Source: Reichenbachiella sp. 5M10
GTDB taxonomy: Bacteria > Bacteroidota > Bacteroidia > Cytophagales > Cyclobacteriaceae
Assembly (NCBI RefSeq): GCF_002742335.1
Contig: NZ_MDGR01000007.1
Location: forward strand, 2,236,501-2,300,500
DNA length: 64,000 nt
Direction of reading: 5' to 3'
The position numbers and the translations under genes were made by a program. The first letter of the stretch is position 1; each line of letters opens with the position of its first letter. Shown here in pieces: positions 10,401 to 21,347 of the stretch. The notes under the pieces were generated by a model that was not told where the DNA came from, did not search any database, and saw only the letters and a program-made list of their open reading frames with translations.

Positions 10401-13400
10401 CGCATCGTAGCACAATCCACAATCACAGGTGACGAAGGGTTATGTAGCGAATACATATTAACTGATCTATCTCTTGTAGATGTGGTAGATACCCCGACAA
10501 GTGATGCTTCACTTGTCGTCAATGATTTTGAATATTGCGAAGAGGCAAGCCCTACAGATTTGGTATTTACAGTGACCAACACAGAAGTGGGGGTTGACTA
10601 TCGACTCGCAGAAGCAGGTACGGATCTTGCGGATCTTGATGCGCTTACTCCTGTTGCAGGTACAGGTGGCAAGATTTCCTTCCCCGCAATCACTGCACCT
10701 ACCACCACGACAACCTATGAAGTGTATGCCCGTGCACAGCAAAGTGCCGATGCAGGTGTATGTCCATATTATTTATTGGATGACAAAGGCATAGTGACCG
10801 TCGCGCCAATCCCTGGAGACAAAACGGTCAGTGACCCGTTCGTATGTATAGGTGACGAAGCTACCATCGTTTTGACAGACTCAGATACCGATGTGAGCTA
10901 CCAATTGGTACAAGCCGATGGGTCCAATGTTGGATTACCAGTGGATGGAACTGGTGCTGACATAGATTTCACCGTTTCAGTAGTAGCTACGACTACATAT
11001 CATATAGCTGCTACCTCCACTTTGGTGCCAGACTGTGCTACGGTGGACTTGTCAGACGCTGCAGTAGTCACTGTCATTCCTGCACCAGATGCCAGCATAG
11101 ATTTCACTGTAGACCAAAACTCTGTATGTGCTAGTGAAACAGTCACCTTTACCTTAGCTACACAAGCTGGTGTAGATTATCAACCCAAAAAGAATGGCGA
11201 TGATTTAGGTAGCGTTATCTCTGGAGACGGAACTGCGCTTCAGTTTACAGACGCACCTACTGCATCCGCAGTATATACCGTTCTGGCGACCCCAAGCACG
11301 CAAAACTCTGATGGCATTTCTTGTGGCTCGGTCTTGTTGACACAATCCATCGGCGTGATCGTCGTAGGACCAATAGTGTTCGACCAGCAGCCGACAGACA
11401 AAACACTTTGCTCTGGTAACTCTACCTCGTTTGTAGCACTTGTATCCAACGAGGGAGATGGTGGAGCTCCCGAACTACAATGGCAAATCAGTACTGACAA
11501 CGGGACCAGTTTCACTGATCTTGCAGATGATGCTGTATACAATGGTGTGAACACTGAAAATCTAACTCTAACAGACACTGACGGATTAGACGGCATGATC
11601 TACCATTTGGTGGCAACCATCGGCACATGTGAACTCGTCTCCGATGATGCGGCCTTGCACATTTCATCCATTCCAGACATCTCTTCGTTCTCCTTCTTAG
11701 TTGAGGACCTATGTGTGGGAGAAGATGCCAATGTTACAGTCAGTGGTTTAACTGACGGATCGTACCAATTGACCTACAATATCACGATCTCTAACACCGT
11801 CACTGACCAAAATGTAAACGTAGATGTCGTGAGTGGCTCAGCAACATTTGCAGTACCTGCGGAGCTAATCCCAAATGTCGGCAACAACTCCTTCTTTATC
11901 ACACATGTGGACTACACTGCTGGGCAAGCCTGCGGTGTAACAACTACAGCAGAAGACAATTTCATTGTATTCCCATTGCCAAACGTAGAAGGTCTTAGCA
12001 TCGTCGCTGATGACATCTGTGTGGGCAATGACGTCATGGTAGAAATATTTGGCAACTTGGCTGACGGTTCTTATGAATTCACCTACAACTTAAGTGGTGC
12101 CAATACTGCCACGGGTACAATCGCTGATGTTGCAACTATCAGTGGAGAAAGTAGCTTCACTATTCCAAGTGCGAGTATTCTCAATAGTGGTTCAACGACA
12201 ATCTCAATTTCTAAAGTACAGTACATCACCAACGAAAGATGTGCTACTACAGATGTCAATGCCAACACGCAATTCAACAGTATCAGTGCGCCGGACACGG
12301 TCACTCCAACCTTTGATAACCTGGTACTATGTGAAGGGTCTACAGGGTCATTGATCATGCACAATTCTGAAACAGGGGTCAATTATCAACTTCGTGACAA
12401 TAGCGACGATTCAGAGATTGGATTGCCACTACCGGGCAATGGAGGAGATATTACTTTCTCCGTAACTCCTGCTACCAACACCACTTATAATGTCTTTGCT
12501 ACCTCGTCCATCATTACACAATCATGCGATGGCGCACAACTTAGCAATTTGGCAACAGCCACAATCATCAATACTCCAAGCCCTGACCTAACCGTCACTA
12601 GCGACACCCCAATCGCATGCTATGGAGACCAAGCATCAATCACAATAGAAGGCACAGAAACAGGGGTCAGTTATCAACTTCAAGCCAACGGCAGTTCTTC
12701 GGTAGATGGATTTGTCCTCATCGGAGACGGTAGCGACCAGAGTTTCAGTGGCGTACCTTCTAGCACGGCTGTATACACGGTAGTTGCTACTCCTACTACT
12801 CAAAACAGTGATGGTGTCACATGCCCTGGCATTCGACTCATCGATGCAGTCGCTATCCAAGTAGATGGCCCAATTGTCATCAACACACAGCCAAGCGATG
12901 TGACCATCTGTTCTACCAGTGGCACAGTGATCTTCACCGCAGATATAGTCAACAACGGAGATGGTGGAACGCCCACTTTCAAGTGGCAGTCCAGTACAGA
13001 CAACAGCAGCTACGCAGACATCGAAGATGGTGCAGTGTATAGCGGTACAAACACCCAAACGCTTCAAGTATTGGATAATACGGGTCTCAATCAAACGTAC
13101 TATAGGCTGTCCATGCAAACTACCCAGTGTAACCTGACTACAGATGCCGCTCAGCTCAACATTACTACCCTACCAGATGTAGATGATTTGACCGCTACTA
13201 CGAGCAACGTGTGTGTCGGAGAAGACCTAGTCGTTGATTTCACTAGCAACACTCTAGCTGACAACAGCTACAAATTCACCTATACCATCACTGGAAACAA
13301 CTACTACGGGCCGACTACTACTCGTGTAGAAGTTGCTAGTGGGAATGGGTCTGGCTCTTTCACTGTCCCTGCCTCTGAAATTCCTAATACAGGAACTACC

Positions 13401-16400
13401 GTCGTGACGATCACCAAAGTAGATTACTTCTCTGGACAAGAATGCAGCGTATTTGGTCTCAATGCAGCCTCAACATTTGAGGTGGAGAGCAATCCGAAAG
13501 TCAACAACGTCAATTTGAGTGCCTCGGACATATGTTTTGGCAGCAACGGCGAAGTACTCTTTCAAGGCAGCTTGAAAGACGGGGATTATACAGTGGCCTA
13601 CGCGCTTTCAGGTGCCAACTCCGTGAGTAATGCAACTACTCCGCTGACTATCGTTGGTGGTGAGGGAGTTGCCTTGATCGCTTCAGGCAATCTCACCAAT
13701 ACTGGACTGACCAATTTCGAAATTGTCTCTATATCCAATGCTTCTGGCGAGAATTGTACAGCAGATGTCATGAGTGAAACAGACTTCACTGTACTTGCCG
13801 ATCCTACTTTGAATGGAGAAAGTCTCTCCTCTCCACAAATATGTATTGGAGAAAGTGTCAGCATCACTTTGACGGGATACCAAACTGGATTTAGCTACTT
13901 CTTACAAAGTGCAGGGCAAGGGGCTGTCTCCGACACTCTCAGTTCGACCGATGCGGTCAGTGGTGAGTTGATATTCGCGATCTCTCCTACTCCGACAGCT
14001 ACTCGTGTCTACAGTCTCCGTGCTTACGCCAATGGTGCTTCTGCGACCTGCTCGATCAAGACGTTGACTACCACCACAGTCACAGTAGTACCCGTACCTG
14101 AAACAGATGGTATTGCTGTCACTGCTTCTGACACAGAAACCTGTGCTGGCGAACCAGTGACTATTACCATCGATGCAGCAGATGCAGCAGTATCCTATCA
14201 GCTCCAAGCCAACAAAGTCAATGTACCAGGTGCCGTCATCGTAGGGTTGTCTGGCAGCCAAGACTTCCCTGTACAGAACCCAACCGAATCTACCAACTAT
14301 CGAGTGACAGCCACTCCATACGTCGGCGGATCAACCACTTGTACTACTGAGCTGCTCGACCAAATCGCAACAGTAGTGGTAGACGGACCGATCACATTCG
14401 ATGTACAACCTATGGATGCTACGATATGTGAAGGTTCTCCAGTTCTCTTCACCACCCAAGTCTCTAACCCTCTCGGGTCTACAGATCTCCAATGGGAGGT
14501 CAGTACCAATGGAGGGACTACGTTCGCAAACGTATCTGGAGAAACCAATGAAGACCTAGCGATTGGAGACGTCACTGGGCTAGATGGCAACATTTACCGT
14601 TTGCACGCATTCACTACGGATTGTGACAACTACTCTGACGAAGTAACCCTACGTGTCATGTCTACACCAAACGTGACAGGGATCACACTATCAAGTGTTG
14701 ACGTATGCCAAGGGCAGGATGCCGTGGTATCCCTGACTACTAGCAATCTTTTGGATGGCACCTACAGTTTGGAATACACAATCACGCCTACTTCGACAGG
14801 TACTCCTGCGGTTTACACCGCGACTGTCAACCTGACTTCAGGTGATGGCACAGGGGATTTCATTGTCGATGCGGCCTTGATAGCAGCTGTAGATGAGTAC
14901 ACCATTGATTTCACTGAGATCAGTTTGGGTGGCACATGCGCTGCTGATCCTGGAGTTCAATCTACTTTCGATGTATTGGCCAATCCAGACCTGACTACAT
15001 TCGATATTTCGGTAGACGATGTATGCAACACAGTAGACGCTGCTGTAACTATCGCAGGGAGTTCGTTGGAGGATGACACATACACATTCGATTACACCCT
15101 GAGTGGTGCCAACACAGGATCTTTCACTTCAGCTGCCACGACCATCACGACTGGAAACGGCACATTCACCATTCCACAAGTGAATATTGCAACAGAAGGA
15201 ACGACTACTGTGACCGTCACTGTAGTGACGACAACAGGAGCCACTACCTGCCCAACTACCACTACTGGTGCATCAGATAGCTTCGAGATATTGAGTGACC
15301 CAATCTCTACAACTCAAATATTGACGAATCCATTCTTCTGCGAAGGAGATGCCTTTGGTATTCGTATGACGAATTCACAAGTTGGAGTGAGCTACCAGCT
15401 CAAGTACAGCATAGGAGATGCAGATGTCGTACCTGCTGTACTAGGTACAGGGGGCACAATTACATTCTCATCAATCCCTACAGTAGCTACGCCTACAGAT
15501 TACTATGTAGTAGCGGACAACACTGCCGTAACAGGCTGTAGTACCACTACCCTATCAAGCACCTCTACAGCCACTCCTATCTTGGCCCCAGATCAGAGCA
15601 AAACCATCCTTGCAGTACCTACAGTAGTATGTGCCGATGACCTAGTAGAGATCACTATACAAGATACCGAGGACGATGTTCGATACCAATTGTATGGAGA
15701 TGCTACTGCTATACCGGGTCAAGTCATTTTGGGAGAGAATGGTGTCAACAAAACACTTGAAGACACCCCCTCCGCTTCACTGACCTACTACGTCAAAGCA
15801 ACTCCAAATATCGTAGACAGCAATGGTGCTTCTTGTGCTACCGTCGACATGACCAACAATGTTCCCGTACAAGTAGACGGCCCTGTTACCATCACGACAC
15901 AGCCTACTGACAACTACGATTGTTCGGGCACAGCCACATTCACTGTCACGGCAGACAATTCTGGTGATGGTACTCTATCCTACCAATGGTATCTAGGAAC
16001 TCCAGGTTCTGGCACTACGCTATCTACGAGTGGAGACTACACTATCACTGCCAATCAACTGGATGTAGCCAATACAGCAAGCCATGACGGTGAACAGTAC
16101 TATGTAGAAGTCATGACGGGAATCACATGTAGTGTCAACTCTGATGTAGCCACTCTCTATGCCCGAACCACGCCGAATACCACCAACCTTGCCATTACTA
16201 CCTCTGACATTTGCTTGGGCAGCAATACACGCATCAATATCACCAGTGAATTGTCCGCAGGAGTCTATGTCTTCACGTATGATTTGGCAGGAGCCAATAC
16301 CCTAACAGACCAAGAAACCACCGTGATCGTCAACAGTCAAGGCAATGCATTCTTTAGAGTGCCTGAAAGTCAATTGACAACCACAGGAACGACCATCGTC

Positions 16401-19400
16401 ACCATCACAGATGTCAACTACACCTTTGGAATGTCGTGTATTAGTTCAGGATTATCTGCCTCCACAAGTTTAGAGGTCCAACCTTTGCCGGATGACACTG
16501 GCTTTGGTATTTCGATTGCCAACATCTGTCTGAATGACAATGCAGTAGTAGACATCACTGGCAACCTGACGGATGACGACTACATCTTTGACTACACTTT
16601 GACTGGTGCCAATTCAGGTAATTACTCCGGCGAAGTTGTCTTCAACAATGGGGACGGGACGAGTCAAGTAGAAATCCCTGCAAGCCAATTGGGTACTCCA
16701 GGCAGTACTACAGCAACGATCACTGCGATTCGCTTCGAATCAGGACAATCTTGTGAAGTAATCAATCCTGCCGGAACCCCACAAGCAACCTTTGATGTCG
16801 AAGACATACCTGTCATCTCAGAATTGGTAGTCCAAGTAGACAACATCTGCGAAACCGAAGATGCCACGATACAAATCACGAGTACACTTCCAGCAGCAGA
16901 CTACAATTTCACCTATGTGACCTATGGAGCCAATGCAGCCGCAGGCACTCAACTCGTAACCATCGCAGCGGATGGCTCAGGGAGCTTCAATATCCCCACA
17001 GCAGATATACCTGTCCCTGGAGAGATGACATTCGTAGTGACGACAGTGACCAACACCAGTGGCAATGCTTGCAATGTCAGCAGCTTGGGTATGGCGGATA
17101 AATTCACAATCGAAGACCTACCCAACATAGCTGGCATGCAAATCCTCACCCAGTCTACTTGTGAAGGTGAGGCTACTACTGTAATACTAAGTAGCAACCT
17201 AGTCGATGGACGCTACGAAGTGACCTATGAGCTTTTTGGTGCGAACACCAAAGCAGAGAGTACCGCAGTAGGAGAAGTAAACTCTGGCAATGGAAATGTC
17301 GTGATTAACATCCCGACAACTTTCGTCCAAAACCCAGGGTTGACCACTATCTCCATGTCCTACATTCGATTCACAGACGGTAGACAATGTGGACTCCCAG
17401 TCAATGTACAAGGCGTCATTGAGGTCGCAGAGAAACCTTACCCAACAGATTTCGAAATCACAATAAACGACATCTGCGAAGGGTCTGACGCAATAGCCAA
17501 CGGTACGTCGACCACACTCAAGGACGGTTCCTATTTAATCACTTACAACGTGAGCGGGCCGATTACTACAACGGGCTTGACTTCAGCCGTCACCGTATCT
17601 GCTGGCAGCACGTCATTCACCATCGACCAGACCTTGATCTCGACAGTGGGGAGTTATGGAGTGACCTTGACGGAAATCGCCTACAACACAGACTTGTCTT
17701 GTACCGCTGACCAAATCTCAACCTCCACCTCATTCAAGGTAGACAACCTACCTGATGTATCAGCAGTTGCTCTTGATGTAGAGAGCCCCATCTGTAGAAA
17801 CAACGCTCCAGTACTTACTTTGAGTGGACTGGAGAGCAATGTCAGCTATACGATTACGTATGACAACAATGGCAGTACAGTAGCTGAAGTGGTGACCACT
17901 GACGCGACAGGGACCACTACACTGACAACCAACAGCCTTACATCAGACGGTACATACGACATATACTCTGTCGCTTACTATGGAGATGATACCCAATGTG
18001 AATCCATTGTCACCATTGATGCCATCACTGCAGACGTAGGTTGTGCGCCGATTAGTCAAGACGCTACAGTCAACGGCATGGAGGACAATCTTACAGTCTT
18101 TGCAGATAGTGATTTCTACTTCGAAGATCCGGACAACGACGCCTTCAAGGGAGTCATTATCACCAGCCTACCTGTGAAAGGTGTCTTGTTTTATTCTGGC
18201 AACCCTGTGACCGCTTCGGATGTAGTCACAGCCACTCCATATCCACAGCGAAGCTTGTTTAGATATCTCCCAAGCTTCGATGGCAATGGTTCTCCATTTG
18301 ACTTCTTCACCTTCAAGGTACAAGACAACTCAGGAGACCCAGACACACAAACAAGTATCGATAACTACACCATGAAGATCAATATCCTGAAAGTAGAGGA
18401 TGCCCCTGAAGTGAGTGATGTATTGAAAACAACCGATGAGGAAGTGACTTTGACTTTCGCGCAAGCAGACTTCACCGCTAGCTATACAGATCTCGAAGAC
18501 GAAGCGCTTGCAAGCATCCGTTTCCAATCTCTACCTCTAGCATCCGAAGGAATCATCTACCTCAGTGATGTAGCGGTAGCCGTTGATCAAGAAATTGCTG
18601 TATCAGACATTGACAACCTCTCATTCGTACCTGTCACCAACTACAATGGTCAAGTACGGTTTGAGTGGAACGGATCGGATGGTAGCCTGTATGCCATCAG
18701 CCCTGCGGAAGTAATCATCACCGTCAATCCAGTCAACGATGCTCCGATTGCCATAGATGACAACTTCCAAGTCAACAGCAACAAAGAACTAGCCGCCTAT
18801 GTCGGACAAAATGATTCGGACCCTGAGGGCAATCCTATGACCTACCTCCTGTTGACCAACCCAAGCCATGGTACGGTTCAATTCAACAATGACGGCTATT
18901 TCGTCTACACACCTAACTCGGGATACAACGGAGAAGACACCTTTGACTACCAAGTCTGTGATAGTCCTCCTGCTCCGCAAGTGTCCGAATGCTCACAAGC
19001 AACAGTCAATATTATTGTCACAGCAATCTTGTTGGATTCAGACCATGATGGAATCCTAGATGTGATCGAAGTAGGTGATGATCCAGACAACCCCGTAGAC
19101 ACGGACGGTGATGGGTCTCCTGACTACCTAGACAAGGATGCGGACAATGACGGAATTGCCGATTATTTTGAGTACAAAAACAAAGCACTCCTAGAAAACG
19201 AAAGAGTACTCAGTTTACAGGTCAATTTCATCCCATTGGATAGTGATGGAGACGGTCAGCCTGATTATTTGGATACTGACTCGGACAATGACGGGGTACT
19301 GGATATGTTCGAAAGTGGGAATATCCTGCCTTCTGGCGAAGACCTTGACGGCAATGGAATCGACGATGTATACGACAACCCAGATGGATCATTTACCAAT

Positions 19401-20387
19401 ACACTATCAAGAGACCCGAGAGACACCGACGGTGACGGCCTACGTGACTATGTCGACACAGACGATGACAATGATAGTGTCTTGACACAATACGAAGACC
19501 AAAACGGTGACGGAGACTGGACCAATGATGATATGGACGGAGACTCGATTGTCAACTATCTCGACAATGACGATGATGGAGACAATGTATTGACGATCAA
19601 TGAGGACATAGACGGTGACGGTAGTCCTGTAGATGACGATACGGATGGAGATGGACTCGTCAACTATCTTGACAATGACGATGATGGAGACTGGGTATTG
19701 ACTATCAACGAAGACATCAATACAACTGGACGTTTGGAGGAAGCAACCTACCCTTGGTTCAATGCGGACGGCACTTGGGCACAAGCCGATGGTGACCCTA
19801 GAAATGACGACACAGATGCAGACGGCATTCCAAATTATCTAGATACCGACGATGATGGCGATGACATACCTACTAGAGAAGAAGATATCAATGGTAATCA
19901 GAACCCTCAAGATGATGACACGGATCTTGACACCAAGCCAGATTACCTTGACAATTCTGATGATGAGGATCATGATGGATGGCCAGATATCGATGAGTGT
20001 AGCAGAACTACGGCGGGTGAAGCAGATTGTGATTGTGACGGAGATGGTATACCCAACTTCATAGATGACCATGACGGTTGTGATGGCCCACTATTGGTGA
20101 TACCTAATGTATTCACCCCGAATGGGGATGGGTCCAACGATCTTTGGAGAATCCCGCAGATCACTGACCCTGATTACAGTTCGAACCATGTCCAGGTGTT
20201 CAACCGATGGGGTACCAAAGTCTACGAAGGGCACAACTATGACAACACCAGCGAAGTGTGGGATGGTACAGCCAATACAGGTTTGGTACCTGGTGGAAAA
20301 GAACTGCCAGATGGCACATACTTCTACCACATCAGTATCACTGGTGAAAAAGAAATTTTGTCAGGCTATGTAGTGATTAAGAGATAA
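4500..20387 (+). CDS. giant T9SS-secreted PKD/Ig-repeat surface protein (SprB-like adhesin)
   Basis: This 5295-aa protein starts with a signal peptide (about 1-22). Residues ~25-1325 hold 14 PKD-type domains, recognisable by WDFGDG-like strands. Residues ~1325-4515 are about 30 Ig-like modules of roughly 100 residues, nearly all starting with a conserved Cys (CVGED, CEGE). Residues ~4515-4845 resemble cadherin/Big_9-type domains ([11 protein letters not shown]). Residues ~4846-5198 are an Asp/Gly/Asn-rich TSP3-like calcium-binding stalk ([19 protein letters not shown]). Residues ~5200-5295 form the gliding-associated (CHU_C, type B) T9SS sorting domain with [20 protein letters not shown] and PDGTYFY. 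The protein is exported by Sec, then by the T9SS, and should extend from the cell surface as an adhesin. Its stop overlaps the start of the PorP/SprF gene (TAATG), so both are translationally coupled. In Flavobacterium, type B substrates such as SprB need a co-encoded SprF-like partner, matching this layout. Substrate or ligand is unknown. Confidence 0.95.
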   Translation: MTRSSLFSLLLVFTTFAVFSQSAEFTTDLTNNENCGSSSVNFSVVDETGITSYDWDFGNGEAHGTTANPGTTYLDPGVYTVTLTINGGTETSSQNITIFAKPVPNFEVIGASDCISTTFDVTFTYTGVDQVGGGDIVQWTWNMGDTKPPIVLLAADGNNGDITYSYDSYGTYNVVVDVLDDNGCTASYFVPEAVSLYPEPTADFDYSYSEDCSFPLDINLTNTSTDPSNSINHYTWTITDTNANQVVATSTEENPTMTINTAGSYDITLEVKNSPGECTNSTTQSISFDPNTTDFTEDKTNVCKGEVIQFTDTSVDGLDGEPSTYEWDFGDGNTSQEQNPSYAYTDNIGSPYTVSFTVTFSNGCRETSTKTDLITVAPVVEPNITVDKDELCQREAITFTASPGGIEYLWDFDYDGQTEDFDQSTTTNTVTYTYLNEGEYDVLVKASNDVGCEDQIVYSSIKVEFPKPDLVVLEGADGCVGDVADFTASGSTNNLPTGNNDITNYIWDFENDGTIDQQGANATADDIPYNQEGNFDVSLTIETADGCSATVVYEEAISRGYAPTASFNTSKTTECVDTSIDFTNTSTLNPLSTQPIDSIVWDFGDGTVISGDPTTDPSLNTPSHAYGDDTEDGSPAGGYTVTLIVYSDGCPSTPATHNINITYPVARFEYPDLGYCFADNEFNDHVWTFTALDGSTLSEGVDQYRWDFGDGTFEPGPDASTYTTGSDPSTTHSFNSVGNFTVTLYVKNNSSGCEDTFSEVIPVTFGIPNFTTDDVQVCHSTDQIQINNTSVAISSNPTYTWDFGEGANPATYTGENPPLITYNTPGLKEVKLTMNENNGCPDKTRVKSDFIDVRGPIVDFTVESDNIDPEVECLGSDEELTFTSISTSNGNTNILWTWNFGIGATPTTATEDNEDPINVTYSSSGTKTVSLTVEDDGGCEITETKQDEIKVVEPTANFIIAPGDMCTNEEITFIDKSSTKGLSEISTWEWNFGDGATPQTSTEQYPPLVVYATGGTKTVSLTITNVNECIDSHSEDVEIYVANASFPGVSETGCAPLDVHFEDGSTDVVAWYWEFGDSFNSTSTEQNPTFTYVYPGTYDVTLTTTSIGGCQETVTEQAVVIVDGPQYDDFSYTLDQPCINEDENRYPHAIFTITGLQDTKTLRLDFGDGTAVESIEFDDALNPNNGDPVIIEHDYQSFGTFKPKLTIADDPENLEACGAFVYVPDVPDLTITHDPEPIFTSNSVQNETCENVAVKFTDQTQAQGGLIDSRYTITAWAWDFGDGSTSTQQNPSYTYGTAGTYTVSLSVTTELGCIGTTTETIEIVGAIADNTIGTTQTICAGDTPTLDASTPTGGETSEPYVYLWQTSTDQNTWTDAPGTNNQEDYTITPSDPETQTTLYYQRTTGSLNCYVTSGVFTVITDPSTIPGTLDGDHNECYNNNNTTLTISGQRGEIIDWESSTDASFASSTSLGITTNSYTYTNLTGTTYYRVQIKSGTCDAQYSNTVTISVQDQIAGNDIDPDIDVCSDVNPGTISATTVSGGAGTDTYSYQWQSSTDNTTFVDISGATNETYSPGILTQTTYYKRAVTSTGDVACTVWSASMAINVTQAPKTDLPVSANPVCEDDDLVVTIQNSENGYTYDILDADNGNALVASATGNGGDLNITVSDADLPNGETEFEYIVEVTNGICTRDFPLNTVYINEIPILDLAINDINPICNGDNGQVTISNTQSDYTYQIQDTDNGDQIVATGTGNGGSLVISIPSSELPTSGTFNYQVFVINGACGTPLDNTGSFDITPTPDKTLTVSDPTVCEETLPRTVEITVSNIETNVDYVLREDLGNTVVASATQSITAGDLTFEFDAPDETTLYNVLATSTVLDGTGSACAGVELLDLSTVTIISIPDTTFTVSDPIICEGENAIIEVSSSEVDVKYTVQLEDGNPAISPVATEIIGTGDPIAFEVETDIDQTYRIVAQSTITGDEGLCSEYILTDLSLVDVVDTPTSDASLVVNDFEYCEEASPTDLVFTVTNTEVGVDYRLAEAGTDLADLDALTPVAGTGGKISFPAITAPTTTTTYEVYARAQQSADAGVCPYYLLDDKGIVTVAPIPGDKTVSDPFVCIGDEATIVLTDSDTDVSYQLVQADGSNVGLPVDGTGADIDFTVSVVATTTYHIAATSTLVPDCATVDLSDAAVVTVIPAPDASIDFTVDQNSVCASETVTFTLATQAGVDYQPKKNGDDLGSVISGDGTALQFTDAPTASAVYTVLATPSTQNSDGISCGSVLLTQSIGVIVVGPIVFDQQPTDKTLCSGNSTSFVALVSNEGDGGAPELQWQISTDNGTSFTDLADDAVYNGVNTENLTLTDTDGLDGMIYHLVATIGTCELVSDDAALHISSIPDISSFSFLVEDLCVGEDANVTVSGLTDGSYQLTYNITISNTVTDQNVNVDVVSGSATFAVPAELIPNVGNNSFFITHVDYTAGQACGVTTTAEDNFIVFPLPNVEGLSIVADDICVGNDVMVEIFGNLADGSYEFTYNLSGANTATGTIADVATISGESSFTIPSASILNSGSTTISISKVQYITNERCATTDVNANTQFNSISAPDTVTPTFDNLVLCEGSTGSLIMHNSETGVNYQLRDNSDDSEIGLPLPGNGGDITFSVTPATNTTYNVFATSSIITQSCDGAQLSNLATATIINTPSPDLTVTSDTPIACYGDQASITIEGTETGVSYQLQANGSSSVDGFVLIGDGSDQSFSGVPSSTAVYTVVATPTTQNSDGVTCPGIRLIDAVAIQVDGPIVINTQPSDVTICSTSGTVIFTADIVNNGDGGTPTFKWQSSTDNSSYADIEDGAVYSGTNTQTLQVLDNTGLNQTYYRLSMQTTQCNLTTDAAQLNITTLPDVDDLTATTSNVCVGEDLVVDFTSNTLADNSYKFTYTITGNNYYGPTTTRVEVASGNGSGSFTVPASEIPNTGTTVVTITKVDYFSGQECSVFGLNAASTFEVESNPKVNNVNLSASDICFGSNGEVLFQGSLKDGDYTVAYALSGANSVSNATTPLTIVGGEGVALIASGNLTNTGLTNFEIVSISNASGENCTADVMSETDFTVLADPTLNGESLSSPQICIGESVSITLTGYQTGFSYFLQSAGQGAVSDTLSSTDAVSGELIFAISPTPTATRVYSLRAYANGASATCSIKTLTTTTVTVVPVPETDGIAVTASDTETCAGEPVTITIDAADAAVSYQLQANKVNVPGAVIVGLSGSQDFPVQNPTESTNYRVTATPYVGGSTTCTTELLDQIATVVVDGPITFDVQPMDATICEGSPVLFTTQVSNPLGSTDLQWEVSTNGGTTFANVSGETNEDLAIGDVTGLDGNIYRLHAFTTDCDNYSDEVTLRVMSTPNVTGITLSSVDVCQGQDAVVSLTTSNLLDGTYSLEYTITPTSTGTPAVYTATVNLTSGDGTGDFIVDAALIAAVDEYTIDFTEISLGGTCAADPGVQSTFDVLANPDLTTFDISVDDVCNTVDAAVTIAGSSLEDDTYTFDYTLSGANTGSFTSAATTITTGNGTFTIPQVNIATEGTTTVTVTVVTTTGATTCPTTTTGASDSFEILSDPISTTQILTNPFFCEGDAFGIRMTNSQVGVSYQLKYSIGDADVVPAVLGTGGTITFSSIPTVATPTDYYVVADNTAVTGCSTTTLSSTSTATPILAPDQSKTILAVPTVVCADDLVEITIQDTEDDVRYQLYGDATAIPGQVILGENGVNKTLEDTPSASLTYYVKATPNIVDSNGASCATVDMTNNVPVQVDGPVTITTQPTDNYDCSGTATFTVTADNSGDGTLSYQWYLGTPGSGTTLSTSGDYTITANQLDVANTASHDGEQYYVEVMTGITCSVNSDVATLYARTTPNTTNLAITTSDICLGSNTRINITSELSAGVYVFTYDLAGANTLTDQETTVIVNSQGNAFFRVPESQLTTTGTTIVTITDVNYTFGMSCISSGLSASTSLEVQPLPDDTGFGISIANICLNDNAVVDITGNLTDDDYIFDYTLTGANSGNYSGEVVFNNGDGTSQVEIPASQLGTPGSTTATITAIRFESGQSCEVINPAGTPQATFDVEDIPVISELVVQVDNICETEDATIQITSTLPAADYNFTYVTYGANAAAGTQLVTIAADGSGSFNIPTADIPVPGEMTFVVTTVTNTSGNACNVSSLGMADKFTIEDLPNIAGMQILTQSTCEGEATTVILSSNLVDGRYEVTYELFGANTKAESTAVGEVNSGNGNVVINIPTTFVQNPGLTTISMSYIRFTDGRQCGLPVNVQGVIEVAEKPYPTDFEITINDICEGSDAIANGTSTTLKDGSYLITYNVSGPITTTGLTSAVTVSAGSTSFTIDQTLISTVGSYGVTLTEIAYNTDLSCTADQISTSTSFKVDNLPDVSAVALDVESPICRNNAPVLTLSGLESNVSYTITYDNNGSTVAEVVTTDATGTTTLTTNSLTSDGTYDIYSVAYYGDDTQCESIVTIDAITADVGCAPISQDATVNGMEDNLTVFADSDFYFEDPDNDAFKGVIITSLPVKGVLFYSGNPVTASDVVTATPYPQRSLFRYLPSFDGNGSPFDFFTFKVQDNSGDPDTQTSIDNYTMKINILKVEDAPEVSDVLKTTDEEVTLTFAQADFTASYTDLEDEALASIRFQSLPLASEGIIYLSDVAVAVDQEIAVSDIDNLSFVPVTNYNGQVRFEWNGSDGSLYAISPAEVIITVNPVNDAPIAIDDNFQVNSNKELAAYVGQNDSDPEGNPMTYLLLTNPSHGTVQFNNDGYFVYTPNSGYNGEDTFDYQVCDSPPAPQVSECSQATVNIIVTAILLDSDHDGILDVIEVGDDPDNPVDTDGDGSPDYLDKDADNDGIADYFEYKNKALLENERVLSLQVNFIPLDSDGDGQPDYLDTDSDNDGVLDMFESGNILPSGEDLDGNGIDDVYDNPDGSFTNTLSRDPRDTDGDGLRDYVDTDDDNDSVLTQYEDQNGDGDWTNDDMDGDSIVNYLDNDDDGDNVLTINEDIDGDGSPVDDDTDGDGLVNYLDNDDDGDWVLTINEDINTTGRLEEATYPWFNADGTWAQADGDPRNDDTDADGIPNYLDTDDDGDDIPTREEDINGNQNPQDDDTDLDTKPDYLDNSDDEDHDGWPDIDECSRTTAGEADCDCDGDGIPNFIDDHDGCDGPLLVIPNVFTPNGDGSNDLWRIPQITDPDYSSNHVQVFNRWGTKVYEGHNYDNTSEVWDGTANTGLVPGGKELPDGTYFYHISITGEKEILSGYVVIKR
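4572..8475 (+). repeat. array of 14 PKD-type domains in the giant protein
   Basis: The encoded strand motif W-D-F-G-D-G or close variants recurs 14 times at intervals of roughly 80-110 residues. The motif is degenerate in copies 2, 3 and 13 (for example [22 protein letters not shown]). Copies differ clearly at the DNA level, so this is an old array rather than a recent tandem expansion. Confidence 0.85.
11367..15878 (+). repeat. three ~500-residue super-repeats of five Ig-like modules
   Basis: A distinctive module beginning GPI(V/T)...QP.D...C starts at 11367, 12867, 14385 and 15879, giving periods of 1500, 1518 and 1494 bases (500, 506 and 498 codons). Within each period the order is constant: this C-type module, then two A-type modules (VCxGxD...DGxYxxTYxLxGAN), then two B-type modules (CxGxxxxI...VSYQLQ...TTTYxVxAT). 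After the fourth C module come five A modules in a row and one B module. The copies share order and motifs but have diverged in sequence, implying duplication of a five-domain block. Confidence 0.85.
19035..20093 (+). repeat. TSP3-like calcium-binding stalk repeats
   Basis: The encoded stretch repeats D-x-D-x-D-G-x-x-(D/N)-Y-L-D units about a dozen times, for example [20 protein letters not shown]. Such thrombospondin type 3-like repeats bind calcium and stiffen when occupied. They sit directly before the sorting domain and so form the cell-proximal stalk. Confidence 0.8.
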
Positions 20388-21343
20388 TGAGAAAGCAACC
20401 AAAAAATATCGTTTTACCAATAGCCTTGTTCCTAATGTGTACACTGGGATCACTACCGCTTCATGCACAACAGCAAGGAATGTTTACCCAGTATATGTTC
20501 AATGGGCTAGCCCTCAATCCCGCTTATGCTGGATCACAAGAGACACTGAGTTTGACAGCTCTCACTCGATACCAATGGGTGGGAATAGATGGTGCCCCAA
20601 ACACTCAGACCTTCTCGGCACATGCCCCTTTCAAAAAGGACCGCATTGCCTTGGGGCTACAGCTTTACAACGACAACATTGGAGTATCCAACACCTTTTC
20701 CACTTTTGTCTCAGCAGCATATCGCATCAATTTCGAAAAGGCCACCCTCTCAATGGGACTACAGCTAGGTTTTTCCAGTTACAAGTCTGATGTCACAGCC
20801 CTCAATCCCGTCTTTGACCTTGATGATGTTGCCTTGAGTGAAAATGTACATGAGCCATTCAAGCCCAACATGGGTACTGGTGCTTACTTTTACAGTGATC
20901 GGTACTACATAGGACTCTCTCTACCTACCTTGTTCAACTCAACCATCAATTCTTTTGATATCGATGATTCCAATTTGACGTACAAGAGTGGTACCTCAAA
21001 AAGGCACACATACCTCACCGCGGGGTATGTCTTTGACCTAGGCACACACTTCAAATTGAAACCCAGCACATTGCTCAAATATGTAGCTGGAGCACCAATC
21101 CAGTTTGATATCAATGCCAACTTACTCATCGATGAGGTTGTATGGGTTGGTGTCTCTTACCGAAATGGTGAGAGTATCGACTTCCTCGTGGAACTTTTGA
21201 TTACAAGTGACCTACGACTAGGGTATGCTTATGACTACACCCTCAACGACCTCAACAACATCAGTCAAGGTTCGCACGAGCTGATGCTCAACTACCGAAT
21301 AGAATTTAAGAAAGACAACATCACCTCTCCTAGATACTTCTAA
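20387..21343 (+). CDS. PorP/SprF family T9SS outer-membrane protein
   Basis: The 318-aa product has a signal peptide (about 1-27, ending LHAQQQ) and the family hallmark near its mature N-terminus: FTQYMFNGLALNPAYAGS followed by RYQWVGIDGAPNTQTFS. The rest is alternating aromatic and polar beta strands, as in a 14-strand-type outer-membrane barrel. PorP/SprF proteins pair with type B T9SS substrates and help them to be secreted or held at the surface. The start codon overlaps the stop of the giant gene by one base, so equal or coupled synthesis is expected. The next gene follows after 4 bases. Confidence 0.93.
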   Translation: MRKQPKNIVLPIALFLMCTLGSLPLHAQQQGMFTQYMFNGLALNPAYAGSQETLSLTALTRYQWVGIDGAPNTQTFSAHAPFKKDRIALGLQLYNDNIGVSNTFSTFVSAAYRINFEKATLSMGLQLGFSSYKSDVTALNPVFDLDDVALSENVHEPFKPNMGTGAYFYSDRYYIGLSLPTLFNSTINSFDIDDSNLTYKSGTSKRHTYLTAGYVFDLGTHFKLKPSTLLKYVAGAPIQFDINANLLIDEVVWVGVSYRNGESIDFLVELLITSDLRLGYAYDYTLNDLNNISQGSHELMLNYRIEFKKDNITSPRYF

Positions 21344-21347
21344 ACTT

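Noticed and set aside
12636-13118. 160-aa minus-strand frame inside the giant gene, and several similar antisense frames (for example 11240-11596, 13902-14261, 19440-19784)
   Set aside because: They mirror the repetitive Thr/Asp/Gly-rich coding strand, have no recognisable domains or start context, and the plus strand is fully accounted for by one continuous protein.
11367-15878. Super-repeat as a DNA tandem repeat or assembly artefact
   Set aside because: Copies differ at many positions and in exact length (1500, 1518, 1494 bases), so it is not a collapsed or duplicated assembly segment.
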